DNA of 64,000 nucleotides from Streptomyces dangxiongensis (GCF_003675325.1 NZ_CP033073.1:6324001-6388000); one strand, 5' to 3'. Shown: positions 17,527 to 27,992, counted from the stretch's first letter. Made by a program: numbers and translations. The notes: generated by a model not told the origin, from the sequence alone.

Positions 17527-19038
17527 ATGACCGTACGGCGAGTAATGGGAATCGAGACGGAGTACGGGATCTCCGTCCCCGGCCACCCGAACGCCAATGC
17601 CATGCTCACCTCGTCCCAGATCGTCAACGCCTACGCGGCCGCGATGCACCGGGCCCGCCGGGCCCGCTGGGACTTCGAGGAGGAGAACCCGCTGCGGGAC
17701 GCGCGAGGCTTCGACCTCGCCCGGGAGACCGCCGACTCCAGCCAGCTCACCGACGAGGACATCGGCCTCGCCAACGTGATCCTCACCAACGGCGCGCGCC
17801 TCTACGTCGACCACGCCCACCCCGAGTACAGCGCCCCCGAGGTCACCAACCCCCGTGACGCCGTCCTCTGGGACAAGGCGGGTGAGCGGATCATGGCCGA
17901 GGCCGCCGAGCGGGCCGCGCAGCTACCGGGAGCCCAGCAGATCCACCTCTACAAGAACAACACCGACAACAAGGGCGCCTCCTACGGCACGCACGAGAAC
18001 TACCTGATGAAGCGGGAGACCCCCTTCTCGGACATCGTGCGCCACCTCACGCCCTTCTTCGTCTCCCGCCAGGTCTTCGCCGGAGCGGGCCGCGTCGGCA
18101 TCGGCCAGGACGGCCACGAGCACGGCTTCCAGCTCAGCCAGCGCGCGGACTACTTCGAGGTCGAGGTCGGCCTGGAGACCACGCTCAAGCGCCCGATCAT
18201 CAACACCCGCGACGAGCCGCACGCGGACGCGGAGAAGTACCGCCGGCTGCACGTGATCATCGGTGACGCCAACCTCTCGGAGATCTCCACCTACCTCAAG
18301 CTCGGCACGACCGCCCTGGTCCTGTCCATGATCGAGGACGGCTTCATCGCCGTGGACCTGGCCGTCGACCAGCCCGTGCGCACCCTGCACCAGGTCTCGC
18401 ACGACCCGTCCCTGAAGCGCCTGGTCACCCTGCGCAGCGGACGCACGCTCACCGCGGTCCAGCTACAGATGGAGTACTTCGAACTGGCCCGCAAGTACGT
18501 CGAGGAACGCTTCGGCGCCGACGCCGACGACCAGACCAAGGACGTCCTCGGCCGCTGGGAGGACACCCTGACCCGGCTGGAGCGCGACCCGATGAGCCTG
18601 GCCGGCGAGCTGGACTGGGTGGCCAAGCGGGAGGTGATGGAGGGTTACCGCCGCCGGGACGACCTTGACTGGGACGCCGCGCGGCTGCACCTGGTCGACC
18701 TCCAGTACGCCGACGTCCGCGCCGAGAAGGGCGTCTACAACCGCCTGGTGGCCCGTGGGCGCATGAAACGGCTGCTGGACGAGGGCGAGGTCGAGCGGGC
18801 CCGTACGAAGCCGCCGGAGGACACGCGCGCGTACTTCCGCGGCCGTTGCCTGGAGCAGTACGCGGACGACGTGGCCGCGGCGAGCTGGGACTCGGTCATC
18901 TTCGATCTCCCCGGCCGTGACTCTCTCCAGCGCGTTCCAACCCTGGAACCGCTACGCGGAACGCGAAATCACGTCAAGGAGCTTCTGGACCGCTGTCGCA
19001 CCGCGGAAGACCTGGTCAGGGTCCTGTCCGGCGGGTGA
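17527..19038 (+). CDS. dop: Dop, deamidase/depupylase of Pup
   Basis: 503 residues from ATG 17527 behind AAGGAGG. It belongs to the glutamine-synthetase-like carboxylate-amine ligase fold shared with PafA. The ATP/metal motif GIETEYG opens the protein, and [17 protein letters not shown] and the [10 protein letters not shown] segment follow. Dop converts the C-terminal Gln of Pup to Glu and also removes Pup from substrates. The PafA paralogue lies at 23938. Here Pup ends in GGQ, so Dop is required for pupylation. It is followed by pup after 174 bp. Confidence 0.95.
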   Translation: MTVRRVMGIETEYGISVPGHPNANAMLTSSQIVNAYAAAMHRARRARWDFEEENPLRDARGFDLARETADSSQLTDEDIGLANVILTNGARLYVDHAHPEYSAPEVTNPRDAVLWDKAGERIMAEAAERAAQLPGAQQIHLYKNNTDNKGASYGTHENYLMKRETPFSDIVRHLTPFFVSRQVFAGAGRVGIGQDGHEHGFQLSQRADYFEVEVGLETTLKRPIINTRDEPHADAEKYRRLHVIIGDANLSEISTYLKLGTTALVLSMIEDGFIAVDLAVDQPVRTLHQVSHDPSLKRLVTLRSGRTLTAVQLQMEYFELARKYVEERFGADADDQTKDVLGRWEDTLTRLERDPMSLAGELDWVAKREVMEGYRRRDDLDWDAARLHLVDLQYADVRAEKGVYNRLVARGRMKRLLDEGEVERARTKPPEDTRAYFRGRCLEQYADDVAAASWDSVIFDLPGRDSLQRVPTLEPLRGTRNHVKELLDRCRTAEDLVRVLSGG

Positions 19039-19212
19039 GCAGTGTCAGGGGGGTACTCGGTGCGGCCCCGGGCGGACAGGGTGGAAAGCCCACCGTCCGG
19101 GAATCATCGGGATGGCCCCCGTTCGTTGGAGAAACTGCGGGGCCGATGTCGGACCCGGCTTGTAGGGTCTGATCATCACCGATCGGCAGGCGAACTGAGC
19201 GGGGTGAGGGTT

Positions 19213-19431
19213 ATGGCGACCAAGGACACGGGCGGCGGCCAGCAGAAGGCCACGCACTCGACCGAACAGGCCGAGGAGCAGACGCAGGACGCGCAGGCGC
19301 AGGACGACCTCAAGGAGCGGCACGAGAAGCTCTCCGACGACGTGGACTCCGTCCTGGACGAGATCGACGACGTACTCGAGGAAAACGCTGAGGATTTCGT
19401 GCGGTCCTTCGTGCAGAAGGGTGGCCAGTAG
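19213..19431 (+). CDS. pup: Pup, prokaryotic ubiquitin-like protein
   Basis: 72 residues: disordered, Gln/Glu/Asp-rich, with the helix LSDDVDSVLDEIDDVLEE that binds the ARC coiled coil. The C-terminus VRSFVQKGGQ ends in Gln, which Dop must deamidate before PafA can attach it to lysines. ATG 19213 follows GGGTGAGGG. A -10-like TAGGGT at 19163-19168 suggests its own promoter within the 174-bp gap after dop. Confidence 0.96.
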   Translation: MATKDTGGGQQKATHSTEQAEEQTQDAQAQDDLKERHEKLSDDVDSVLDEIDDVLEENAEDFVRSFVQKGGQ

Positions 19432-19701
19432 GCCTGCTCTCCCCTTCGGATCGATGGTCCGGGGGCGTCGGAGTGGTGAGTGGCCGGCGAACGGACGACG
19501 AAGCACTGCTCGCGGCCGGAGAAGTCCGGGCCGCGGGCAGTCCTCGTCCCCGGGAACGGCTTCGGCCGGGCAGGTGGATCACCGTCACCGGCCGGGTAAG
19601 GTCCGTGGCATACCGTGCTTCAACCGCAATTCGGCCATCGGCAGGTGGGGGGAAGACGCCCCGGGCTGCCCGCCGGACTGCCGCTATGTGGAAGGAAACT
19701 C

Positions 19702-20548
19702 GTGGAAGCCAATACTCGTGGCACCGGGCGTCTACCAGCTGCCTTCCTGACGCCAGGATCCTCCTCATTCATGGACTTCCTCTCCGAGCACCAGCCCGCT
19801 CTGCTGCCCGGCAACCGGAAGCTGCCCGCCCACGCAGGGCGTGATCGAGGCGCCGCACGGCACGACGATCGTCGCCGTCACCTTCCCCGGAGGCGTCGTG
19901 CTCGCCGGTGACCGCCGGGCGACCATGGGCAACGTCATCGCGCAGCGGGACATCGAGAAGGTCTTCCCGGCCGACGAGTACTCGGCCGTCGGCATCGCCG
20001 GCACCGCCGGTCTGGCCGTCGAGATGGTCAAGCTCTTCCAGCTCGAGCTGGAGCACTTCGAGAAGGTCGAGGGGGCCCAGCTCTCCCTGGAGGGCAAGGC
20101 CAACCGACTGTCGACGATGATCCGTTCCAACCTCGGCATGGCCATGCAGGGCCTGGCCGTGGTGCCCCTGTTCGCCGGGTACGACCTGGACCGCGAGCGG
20201 GGACGCATCTTCTCCTACGACGTCACGGGCGGCCGTTCCGAGGAGCACAACTTCGCCGCGACGGGCTCGGGCTCGGTCTTCGCGCGCGGTGCGATGAAGA
20301 AACTGTTCCGCAACGACCTGACCGAGGAGCAGGCCGCCACGCTCGTGGTCCAGGCCCTCTACGACGCGGCTGACGACGACTCGGCGACCGGCGGTCCCGA
20401 TGTCGCCCGCCGGATCTATCCGATCATCACCGTGATCACCGAGGACGGCTTCCGCCGGCTCACCGACGAGGAGTCGTCCGGGCTCGCGCGCGCGGTGCTC
20501 CAGAAGCGCCTGGAGGAGCCGGACGGCCCCAAGGCCGCCCTGCTCTGA
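19702..20548 (+). CDS. prcB: PrcB, proteasome beta subunit, with frameshift in the propeptide
   Basis: The propeptide starts at GTG 19702 (AAGGAAAC site) with [16 protein letters not shown]...GNRKLP. The frame is then lost at CCCGCCC (19825-19831), where CCGCCC would read on into [10 protein letters not shown]. The mature subunit is intact in the next frame, beginning at Thr of [13 protein letters not shown], with the catalytic residues GDRRAT. The locus is 847 bp; less one base it encodes 281 residues, the expected size. As written, only GTG 19841 ([11 protein letters not shown]) could start the core, leaving a 7-residue propeptide. A one-base sequencing insertion is the simplest explanation. 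Confidence 0.9.
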
Positions 20549-20608
20549 GCGCGGCCCCGTTCTCATCGAGGTGATCCAGTGACCAAGACAGAAAGGGACG
20601 GATAACCG

Positions 20609-21346
20609 GTGTCGACGCCGTTCTATGTCTCACCCCAGCAGGCCATGGCCGACCGGGCGGAGTACGCCCGCAAGGGCATCGCCCGCGGCCGCAGCCTGGT
20701 CGTGCTCCAGTACGCCGACGGCATCGTGTTCGTCGGCGAGAACCCGTCCCGCGCGCTGCACAAGTTCAGCGAGATCTACGACCGGATCGGCTTCGCGGCG
20801 GCCGGCAAGTACAACGAGTACGAGAACCTGCGCATCGGCGGCGTGCGCTACGCCGACCTGCGCGGGTACACCTACGACCGTGACGACGTCACGGCCCGCG
20901 GCCTGGCCAACGTCTACGCCCAGACGCTGGGCACGATCTTCTCCTCGGCGGCCGAGAAGCCGTACGAGGTGGAGCTGGTGGTGGCCGAGGTGGGGGAGAC
21001 CCCCGAGGGCGACCAGATCTACCGGCTGCCGCACGACGGTTCCATCGTGGACGAGCACGGCTCGGTCGCGGTGGGCGGCAACGCCGAGCAGATCAGCAGC
21101 TTCCTGGGCCAGCGCCACCGCGACGGCATGAGCCTCGCGGAGGCCCTGAAGCTGGCCGTGCAGGCCCTGTCCCGGGACACCAACGGCAGCGAGCGGGAGA
21201 TCCCCGCCGAGCGGCTGGAGGTCGCCGTGCTGGACCGCACGCGTCCGCAGAAGCGCAAGTTCAAGCGCATCGTCGGCCGTCAGCTCGGCCGCCTGCTCGA
21301 GGCGGGCGGCGCGACCACGGAGGCGGAGAGCGCCGAGGAGGAGTGA
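20609..21346 (+). CDS. prcA: PrcA, proteasome alpha subunit
   Basis: 245 residues from GTG 20609. N-terminal helix [26 protein letters not shown] gates the 20S pore, and the Ntn fold follows without a catalytic Thr. It forms the outer rings that contact ARC. It is 60 bp downstream of prcB and cotranscribed by spacing. The acidic tail ([10 protein letters not shown]) is typical. Confidence 0.95.
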   Translation: MSTPFYVSPQQAMADRAEYARKGIARGRSLVVLQYADGIVFVGENPSRALHKFSEIYDRIGFAAAGKYNEYENLRIGGVRYADLRGYTYDRDDVTARGLANVYAQTLGTIFSSAAEKPYEVELVVAEVGETPEGDQIYRLPHDGSIVDEHGSVAVGGNAEQISSFLGQRHRDGMSLAEALKLAVQALSRDTNGSEREIPAERLEVAVLDRTRPQKRKFKRIVGRQLGRLLEAGGATTEAESAEEE

Positions 21347-21481
21347 CCCCCCTCGGCGCAGGTGTGCCCCGGCCGGTCCTCCGGCCGGGGCACCTGCCGT
21401 TCCGGCGGCGGTGACCGGCCCGGGCCGGCTCCGGCCGTCCGCTCCCGCGGCGCGAGCCCGGCACGATCCGGACGAGAGGCC

Positions 21482-22498
21482 CTAGACCTCCCGAGGCGGT
21501 GCCGTGGAGGCTCGGACGACCAGTTCGACGGGGATGTCCCCGCTCTCCGGCGCACGGCCCTCCAGTACCGCCAGCAGGGCCCGCATCCCGCGCTCGCCGA
21601 ACAGCTCGGCGTCCAGTCGTACGGTCGTCAGCTCGGGGTCGAGCGCGGTGGCCAGTGCCAGGTCGTCCAGGCCGGTGACCGAGACGTCGTCCGGGACGCG
21701 CAGGCCGAGGCGGCGCAGCGCCTTGTACGCGCCCGCGGCGAGCTTGTCGTCGTCGCAGACCACGGCCGTGGGCCGGGGGCCCGGCGCGGTGAGCGCGGCC
21801 TCGGTGGCGGCCCGCGCGCCCTCGATGGAGATCGGGGCCCGGGCCGTACGCACGTGTGTGCCCGGGACCGCGGCCAGGCGCGCCGCCAGCTCGCGCCCCC
21901 GGATCTCGAACGTCCAGGACGGCACGTCCGCGGCCAGGTGCAGCACCCGGCGGTGACCGAGGCCCAGCAGGTGCTCGGCGACCTGGCGGACGCCGTCGGT
22001 GATGTCCAGGTTGACGGTCGCGGCGCCCAGGCTGCCCGAGGGATCGCTGTCCAGCATGACCAGGGGCAGTTGGTCGCCGCGGATCGCGGTGAGGGCGTCG
22101 GCGGCCATCGAGGAGGCGATGACGCCGTCCAGGGCGGCCTGCGCGGAGGCGAAGGGGTCGCGGGCCGGGCCGATGCCCTCGGGCGAGGGGTAGAGCACGA
22201 CGCCGAAGCCGTGCTCGGCCGCCACGCGCGCGGCGCCCGTGTAGACCCCGGCGAAGAACTCCGTTGTCAGGGCGGGCACCACGAGCAGGACGGTACGGGT
22301 GTGGCCGAGGCGGAGGTTGCGGGCGGCGAGGTTGGGCCGGTAGCCCAGCTCGCGCGCGGCCTCCCGGACCCGTTCGGCGGTGGCCTCGGACACCCGGCCG
22401 CGCCACTTGTCGCCCAGCACGAGGGAGACGGCCGCCTGGGAGACCCCGGCCGCGCGGGCGACGTCACGGCTGGTCGGGCGGGTGCTGCTGTGTGCCAC
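21482..22498 (-). CDS. LacI-family transcriptional regulator
   Basis: 338 residues. The HTH (residues 9-30, SRDVARAAGVSQAAVSLVL) and hinge helix (NLAARNLRLGHTRTV) precede a periplasmic-binding-protein-like sensor domain (about 65-335). The effector is probably a sugar but cannot be named. It diverges from an MFS exporter gene, and a two-turn inverted repeat lies between them (22595-22621), which suggests it controls that gene and itself. Confidence 0.92.
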   Translation of the reverse strand: MAHSSTRPTSRDVARAAGVSQAAVSLVLGDKWRGRVSEATAERVREAARELGYRPNLAARNLRLGHTRTVLLVVPALTTEFFAGVYTGAARVAAEHGFGVVLYPSPEGIGPARDPFASAQAALDGVIASSMAADALTAIRGDQLPLVMLDSDPSGSLGAATVNLDITDGVRQVAEHLLGLGHRRVLHLAADVPSWTFEIRGRELAARLAAVPGTHVRTARAPISIEGARAATEAALTAPGPRPTAVVCDDDKLAAGAYKALRRLGLRVPDDVSVTGLDDLALATALDPELTTVRLDAELFGERGMRALLAVLEGRAPESGDIPVELVVRASTAPPREV

Positions 22499-22594
22499 CG
22501 CGGGCCTGCTCCTCTGCTTGCGGTCGTCGGCCCGGGCGCGTGGGCGCCGTGCGGGTCACTGACGGCCGTCTGGACGTGTGAACAGCGCACATGG

Positions 22595-22621
22595 TACGTA
22601 TGGATGGGGACGTTATACGTA
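22595..22621. promoter_or_regulatory. LacI-type operator: 7-bp inverted repeat spaced by two helical turns
   Basis: TACGTAT (22595-22601) and ATACGTA (22615-22621) are perfect complements 20 bp apart centre to centre, between the divergent lacI and MFS genes. The right arm overlaps a -10-like TATACG. Confidence 0.5.
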
Positions 22622-22668
22622 ACACTTCGGGCCGTCGAGGCGTCCCGCGAGCCACGGAAGGGCACGAC

Positions 22669-23928
22669 ATGGCCACGGGATACCTGGAGATCCTCAGAGC
22701 GCGGCACGCGTGCCGGCTGCTCACCGGCACCCTGGTGGGCCGCCTGCCCAACGCCACCGCCGCCATCGCCCTGGTGCTCTTCGTCCGCGCCGAGGGCGGC
22801 TCCTACAGCCTCGCCGGTGCCCTCGCCGCGGTGTACGGCGTCGCCAACGCCGTGGGCCAGCCGGTCCTGGGCCGGCTCGTGGACCTGTACGGCCAGCCGC
22901 GCGTCCAGCTTCCCGCGGCGGTCCTCGCGGCCCTGTCGATGACCGCCTTCGCCTTCCTGGGCACCGGCTCGCTCCCCCTCGCCCACGCGACCGTGGCCGC
23001 GGCCGGCCTGTTCACCCCGCCCCTGGAGGGCGGACTGCGCGCCCTGTGGCCGTCCGTGCTGCGCCGCGAGGACCAGGTGCACACCGCGTACGCCATGGAC
23101 GCGATCGCGCAGGAGATCATGTTCACCGCCGGCCCGCTGCTGGTGACCCTGTGCGTGTCCCTGTGGGACGAGCGCGCCGCCCTGCTCGTGCTGAACCTCC
23201 TCGGCGTGCTGGGCGCGCTCTCCGTGGTCCTCTCGCCGCCCTCGCGCGCGTGGCGCTCCGCCCCGCGCGAGGCGCACTGGCTGGGCGCCCTGCGCTCACC
23301 CGGCCTGCTCGCGCTGCTCGCGGCCTTCCTGTTCGTCGGCATCGCCCTGGGCTCCATCACGGTCGCCTCGGTGTCGTACGCCGACGGGCACGGCGGTGAC
23401 GCGGTCTACGGCTGGCTCATGGCCGGGCTCGGCCTCGGCGCGCTCGCCGGCGGCAGCGTCTACGGCGCCCGCCGGTGGGCCGGCGCGCCCGAACGGCGAC
23501 TGACGGTGCTGGTGGCCCTGCTGGCGGTCTGTTACCTGCCGCTGACGCTGACGCCGGGCACGGCCGCCATGGTGCTGCTCAGCGTGGTCTCCGGAGTATT
23601 CCTGGCGCCGTGCATCGCCTGCGCGTTCATCATCGTCGACCGGCACGCGCCGGCCGGGACCGTCACCGAGGCGTTCTCCTGGCTGGTGACCACGTTCACC
23701 GTGGGCGCGTCGGTCGGAACGGGTCTGGCGGGCCCGGTCGTCCAGGCCGGCGGCACCGTGTGGGGTTTCGGCCTCCCGGGCGCGGCCGGGGCCGTGTCCC
23801 TGCTGGTCCTGCTCGCCACCGGACGGGTCCTGGCGGCTCCCGCGCGGGGCGCGATCGTTGCGGCTTCACCGGAAAACGATCCAAATCGTGCTGTCGAACC
23901 CCGTTTCAGCTCGGGGGATCGGGCGTAA
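22669..23928 (+). CDS. MFS transporter
   Basis: 419 residues with about 12 hydrophobic segments and an MFS loop motif (PVLGRLVDLYGQPRVQ) between segments 2 and 3, the usual GxxxDrxGrr position. ATG 22669 follows GGAAGGG. It is probably an efflux or sugar permease under the divergent LacI regulator. The substrate is unknown. It ends 9 bp before pafA, so readthrough into pafA is possible. Confidence 0.88.
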   Translation: MATGYLEILRARHACRLLTGTLVGRLPNATAAIALVLFVRAEGGSYSLAGALAAVYGVANAVGQPVLGRLVDLYGQPRVQLPAAVLAALSMTAFAFLGTGSLPLAHATVAAAGLFTPPLEGGLRALWPSVLRREDQVHTAYAMDAIAQEIMFTAGPLLVTLCVSLWDERAALLVLNLLGVLGALSVVLSPPSRAWRSAPREAHWLGALRSPGLLALLAAFLFVGIALGSITVASVSYADGHGGDAVYGWLMAGLGLGALAGGSVYGARRWAGAPERRLTVLVALLAVCYLPLTLTPGTAAMVLLSVVSGVFLAPCIACAFIIVDRHAPAGTVTEAFSWLVTTFTVGASVGTGLAGPVVQAGGTVWGFGLPGAAGAVSLLVLLATGRVLAAPARGAIVAASPENDPNRAVEPRFSSGDRA

Positions 23929-23937
23929 TGTTCCCTC

Positions 23938-25299
23938 ATGGACCGCCGCATTTTCGGGCTGGAGAACGAGTACGGCGTCACGTGCACGTTCAGGGGACAG
24001 CGCCGCCTGTCTCCTGACGAGGTGGCGCGGTACCTCTTCCGCCGTGTCGTGTCATGGGGCCGCAGCAGCAATGTGTTTCTGCGCAACGGCGCCCGGCTCT
24101 ATCTCGACGTGGGCTCACATCCGGAATACGCGACCCCCGAGTGTGACAACGTGACCGAACTGGTCACCCACGACAAAGCCGGCGAGCGCATTCTCGAAGG
24201 ACTCCTGGTGGACGCGGAACGACGCCTGCACGAGGAGGGCATCGCGGGCGACGTCTACCTCTTCAAGAACAACACCGACTCGGCGGGCAACTCCTACGGC
24301 TGCCACGAGAACTACCTGGTGGCCCGGCACGGGGAATTCTCCCGGCTCGCGGACATCCTCATCCCCTTCCTGGTCACCCGGCAGTTGCTGTGCGGCGCGG
24401 GCAAGGTGCTCCAGACCCCGCGCGGCGCCGTCTACTGCGTCAGCCAGCGCGCGGAGCACATCTGGGAGGGCGTCTCCTCGGCGACGACCCGCTCCCGGCC
24501 CATCATCAACACCCGCGACGAACCGCACGCGGACGCCGAGCGCTACCGCCGGCTGCACGTCATCGTCGGCGACTCGAACATGTCCGAGACGACCATGCTG
24601 CTCAAGGTCGGCGCCACCGACCTGGTGCTGCGCATGATCGAGGCGGGCACCGTGATGCGCGATCTCACCCTGGAGAACCCGATCCGGGCGATCCGCGAGG
24701 TCAGCCACGACATCACCGGCCGGCGCAAGGTGCGCCTGGCCAGCGGCCGGGAGGCCTCCGCACTGGAGGTGCAGCGCGAGTACTTCGACAAGGCCGTGGA
24801 CTTCTGCGAGCGCCGGGGCATCCGCACCGGCACGGTCGCCGAGGTCCTGGACCTGTGGGGCCGCACGCTGGACGCGATCGAGGCCGAGGACCTCGACCGG
24901 ATCGCCACCGAGATCGACTGGGTCATGAAGTACAAGCTCATCGAGCGGTACCGGGCCAAGCACAACATGACCATGTCGCACCCGAGGGTCGCGCAGATAG
25001 ACCTCGCCTACCACGACATCCACCGCCGTCGTGGCCTGTACTACCTGCTGGAGAAGAAGGGCCAGGCCGCCCGGATCTGCAACGACCTGAAGATCTTCGA
25101 GGGCAAGTCCGTTCCCCCGCAGACCACTCGGGCCCGGCTGCGCGGCGACTTCATCCGGCGGGCGCAGGAACAGAGCAGGGACTTCACCGTCGACTGGGTC
25201 CACCTGAAGCTCAACGACCAGGCGCAGCGCACCGTGTTGTGCAAGGACCCGTTCCGTTCGGTGGACGACCGGGTGGAGAAGCTGATCGCCGGAATGTAG
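23938..25299 (+). CDS. pafA: PafA, Pup-protein ligase
   Basis: 453 residues, paralogous to Dop. It opens with [15 protein letters not shown] (ATP/Mg glutamates) and shares [20 protein letters not shown] and [10 protein letters not shown] with Dop. PafA phosphorylates the C-terminal Glu of Pup and joins it to substrate lysines. Unlike in some relatives it is separated from prcA by an unrelated lacI/MFS pair. A strong terminator follows. Confidence 0.96.
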   Translation: MDRRIFGLENEYGVTCTFRGQRRLSPDEVARYLFRRVVSWGRSSNVFLRNGARLYLDVGSHPEYATPECDNVTELVTHDKAGERILEGLLVDAERRLHEEGIAGDVYLFKNNTDSAGNSYGCHENYLVARHGEFSRLADILIPFLVTRQLLCGAGKVLQTPRGAVYCVSQRAEHIWEGVSSATTRSRPIINTRDEPHADAERYRRLHVIVGDSNMSETTMLLKVGATDLVLRMIEAGTVMRDLTLENPIRAIREVSHDITGRRKVRLASGREASALEVQREYFDKAVDFCERRGIRTGTVAEVLDLWGRTLDAIEAEDLDRIATEIDWVMKYKLIERYRAKHNMTMSHPRVAQIDLAYHDIHRRRGLYYLLEKKGQAARICNDLKIFEGKSVPPQTTRARLRGDFIRRAQEQSRDFTVDWVHLKLNDQAQRTVLCKDPFRSVDDRVEKLIAGM

Positions 25300-25348
25300 C
25301 GAAGGACGAAGTCAGGCGTCTCGGCTCGCAGGAGCCGGAACGCCACAC

Positions 25349-25377
25349 GGGCGCCGTACGTTTTCCGTACGGCGCCC
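25349..25377 (+). terminator. terminator after pafA
   Basis: GGGCGCCGTACG and CGTACGGCGCCC are perfect 12-bp complements around TTTTC, followed by TTCTC. It lies 50 bp after the pafA stop. Confidence 0.8.
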
Positions 25378-25438
25378 TTCTCACGCCGTAGAGTTGCGCG
25401 CACGCCATCCGCAAGACCGACCGATTACGAGGCTCTCC

Positions 25439-26443
25439 GTGCGCCGACGCTCACTCCTCCTCGCCGCTGTCCCCGCAGGACTGGTCACGCTCGCCGCCTG
25501 CGGTGACGACTCGTCCGACTCCGGCAAGACCAGTGCCTCGCCGTCGCCGTCGGCGTCCGCCGCGCCCCCGCCCAAGATCGTGGACGGACCGCTGCCGGCG
25601 GTCACGTCGGGCACGAAGTTCGGTGAGAAGCCGGTCATCGCCAAGGGGCCGGGCGACCCGTCGAAGAACCTCGCGGTCAAGACGCTGATCCCGGGCAGTG
25701 GCCGCACGGTCGCGGAGAACGACTTCGTCCAGGCGAGCTACCTCGGCCAGATCTGGGACACCGCCAAGGTCTTCGACAACTCCTACGACCGCAATCGCGC
25801 GCTGGTCATGCAGCTCGCCCAGGGCAGCATCATCGACGGCTGGCGGTACGCCCTGGCCGGCAAGAGGACCGGCAGCCGGGTCCAGATCGCCGTGCCGCCC
25901 GCCCTGGGTTACGGCAAGTCGGGCCAGCCGGACGCCGGCATCAAGGGCACCGACACCCTGGTCTTCGTCATCGACCTCATCGACTCCTTCAACTCCAAGA
26001 GCTCCGCCAAGGGCAAGCCGGTCGCGCAGAACGACTCGGCACTGCCGAAGGTGGCCACCAACACCGACGGCCAGGTGCCCAAGGTCACCGTCCCCAAGTC
26101 GGACCCGCCGAAGAAGCTCGTCTCGGAGTACGTCCTGGAGGGCGACGGCCCCGAACTGAAGGCCGACCAGACGGTCCTGTGCCAGTTCCAGGGCCTGGTC
26201 TGGGAGGGCGGCAAGACCTTCCAGCGGACGTACGGCTCCGGCCGGCTCAGCCAGTTCGCCCTGGAGCAGATGCAGCAGGCGGTCAAGGGCCTGGCGCAGG
26301 GACTGACCGGCAAGAAGGTGGGCAGCCGGGTCCTGATCGTCGTCCCGCCGGAGCTGGGCTACGGCGACAACCCGCCGAGCGGCGGGGTCATCAGGAAGGG
26401 CTCCACCCTGGTGTTCACGGTGGACATCCTCGCGGCGATGTAG
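25439..26443 (+). CDS. lipoprotein with two FKBP-type prolyl isomerase domains
   Basis: 334 residues from GTG 25439 (GAGG 6 nt upstream). The signal VRRRSLLLAAVPAGLVTLAAC has lipobox LAAC. Two FKBP folds follow, at about 85-190 (ends LGYGKSGQPDAGIKGTDTLVFVIDLID) and 225-334 (ends LGYGDNPPSGGVIRKGSTLVFTVDIL). It should catalyse proline cis-trans isomerisation in exported proteins at the membrane surface. The first domain keeps fewer of the aromatic pocket residues. It is followed by a cytoplasmic FKBP after 86 bp. Confidence 0.9.
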   Translation: MRRRSLLLAAVPAGLVTLAACGDDSSDSGKTSASPSPSASAAPPPKIVDGPLPAVTSGTKFGEKPVIAKGPGDPSKNLAVKTLIPGSGRTVAENDFVQASYLGQIWDTAKVFDNSYDRNRALVMQLAQGSIIDGWRYALAGKRTGSRVQIAVPPALGYGKSGQPDAGIKGTDTLVFVIDLIDSFNSKSSAKGKPVAQNDSALPKVATNTDGQVPKVTVPKSDPPKKLVSEYVLEGDGPELKADQTVLCQFQGLVWEGGKTFQRTYGSGRLSQFALEQMQQAVKGLAQGLTGKKVGSRVLIVVPPELGYGDNPPSGGVIRKGSTLVFTVDILAAM

Positions 26444-26529
26444 GCCGGGGACGCCCGGAGCGGGCGCGGGGCCCGCGATGATGAAAGACTGTCCGCGTTC
26501 CGTGTCGTACACAAGCAGGAGCTTTTGAC

Positions 26530-26901
26530 GTGAGCATCGACAAGCCCGAGATCGACTTCCCGGAGGGCGCGCCCCCGGCCGACCTCGAGATCAAGGACAT
26601 CTGGGAGGGCGACGGCCCGGTCGCCCAGGCGGGCCAGAACGTCACCGTCCACTACGTGGGCGTCGCCTTCAGCACCGGCGAGGAGTTCGACGCAAGCTGG
26701 AACCGCGGTACTCCGTTCCGCTTCCCGCTGGGCCAGGGCCGGGTCATCAAGGGCTGGGACCAGGGCGTGCAGGGCATGAAGGTCGGTGGCCGCCGCCAGT
26801 TGACCATCCCCGCCCACCTCGCCTACGGCGACCAGAGCCCGACCCCGGCGATCAAGCCCGGCGAGACGCTCATCTTCGTGGTCGACCTGCTCGGCGTCTG
26901 A
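26530..26901 (+). CDS. cytoplasmic FKBP-type peptidyl-prolyl isomerase
   Basis: 123 residues from GTG 26530 (AGGAG 8 nt upstream). It is a single FKBP12-like domain with VTVHYVGVAFSTGEEFDASW, FPLGQGRVIKGWDQGVQGMKVGG and the ending TLIFVVDLLGV. There is no signal peptide. It should assist folding of cytosolic proteins. The FKBP pair beside the proteasome locus is conserved in streptomycetes. Confidence 0.93.
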   Translation: MSIDKPEIDFPEGAPPADLEIKDIWEGDGPVAQAGQNVTVHYVGVAFSTGEEFDASWNRGTPFRFPLGQGRVIKGWDQGVQGMKVGGRRQLTIPAHLAYGDQSPTPAIKPGETLIFVVDLLGV

Positions 26902-26936
26902 TCCACGGCCCGGATCCGACCGGATCCGATCACCTG

Positions 26937-26964
26937 GGGCCCATGCCTGTTCGGGCGTGGGCCC
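26937..26964 (+). terminator. terminator after the FKBP gene
   Basis: GGGCCCATGCC pairs with GGCGTGGGCCC (one G-U) around a 6-nt loop, followed by TCGGCTTTT. Confidence 0.7.
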
Positions 26965-27038
26965 TCGGCTTTTGCCACCGCCCCGCGGAGCGGTACGGTC
27001 ATCGGTCAGAAGCACCATAGGGAAGGCGAAGGGCGTCG

Positions 27039-27992
27039 ATGGCCATTGCCAAGGCCGAGCGGCTGATGAACCTCGCGCTGTGCCTGCTCGGCACGCGACG
27101 GCCGCTCAGCAAGCGCGAGCTGCGCGCGTCCATCGAGGCCTACCTCGAAGCGGGGAGCGACGACTCCTTCAACCGCATGTTCGAGCGGGACAAGGACGAC
27201 CTGCGCGAGCTGGGACTCGTCATCGAGACCGTCGAGAACATCGAGGGCGAGGTCGGCTACCTCGCCCGCCGCGACAGCAACCGCCTGCCCCCCATCACCC
27301 TGGACGCCGAGGAGGCCGCCGCCCTCGGCCTCGCCGCCAAGGTCTGGCAGCAGGCCCGGCTGGCCGGCGCGGCCAGCGGAGCCCTGCAGAAACTGCGCGC
27401 GGCGGGCCTGCCCGAGGACGTCGACCCGTACGAGGCGCACAGCGCCCTGGAACCGCGCATCCCGGTGCACGAGGCCGCCTTCGAGCCGCTGATGCTGGCC
27501 CTGCGCGACCGCCGCCCGGTCCTCTTCGAGTACCGCAAGGCCTCCGCCGCCCGTCCCGAGCCCCGGCACGTCGAGCCGTGGGCGCTGGAGTGCTGGCGCG
27601 GCCACTGGTACCTGGCCGGCTGGGACCGCGACCGGGGCGCCGAGCGCGTCTTCCGCCTCTCCCGGATCACCGGCAGGGTCCGCTCCCGGGGCACGGGTTT
27701 CACCGCTCCCGTGCCGGACGTCGTCACCGTGCGGGAGACCGTCGCGGGCTGGGCCGGCGAGATCGCCGACCGCTCGGCGCTGATCCGGCTGCGCTCCGGC
27801 GCCGGGTACCCCCTTCGGGCGAAGGCCACCGCGGTCCGCGAACTCGGCGACGGCTGGGACGAGTTGGAGATTCCGTACGGGCACGGCCTGGACGCCTGGC
27901 TGGTGGAGTTCGGACCGGACGTGGTCGTGCTGGAGCCGGCCGAGCTGCGCGCGGACGTGGTGGACCGGCTGCGTGCCGTGGCCAAGGGCTGA
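27039..27992 (+). CDS. pafB: PafB, WYL-domain transcriptional regulator
   Basis: 317 residues. An N-terminal winged HTH (about 1-65, AERLMNLALCLLGTRRPLSKRELR) is followed by a WYL domain (about 150-230) and the WCX C-terminal extension. In mycobacteria PafB acts with PafC to activate the LexA-independent DNA-damage response, and the pair is named for linkage to pafA. pafC starts 14 bp downstream, so the two are cotranscribed. Candidate targets with the matching promoter motif lie at 11138 and 31303. Confidence 0.92.
   Translation: MAIAKAERLMNLALCLLGTRRPLSKRELRASIEAYLEAGSDDSFNRMFERDKDDLRELGLVIETVENIEGEVGYLARRDSNRLPPITLDAEEAAALGLAAKVWQQARLAGAASGALQKLRAAGLPEDVDPYEAHSALEPRIPVHEAAFEPLMLALRDRRPVLFEYRKASAARPEPRHVEPWALECWRGHWYLAGWDRDRGAERVFRLSRITGRVRSRGTGFTAPVPDVVTVRETVAGWAGEIADRSALIRLRSGAGYPLRAKATAVRELGDGWDELEIPYGHGLDAWLVEFGPDVVVLEPAELRADVVDRLRAVAKG

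Noticed and set aside
19432..19701. Small gene between pup and prcB
   Set aside because: Frames here are open but show no ribosome site, and the sequence is not recognisable; I treat it as the prcB leader.
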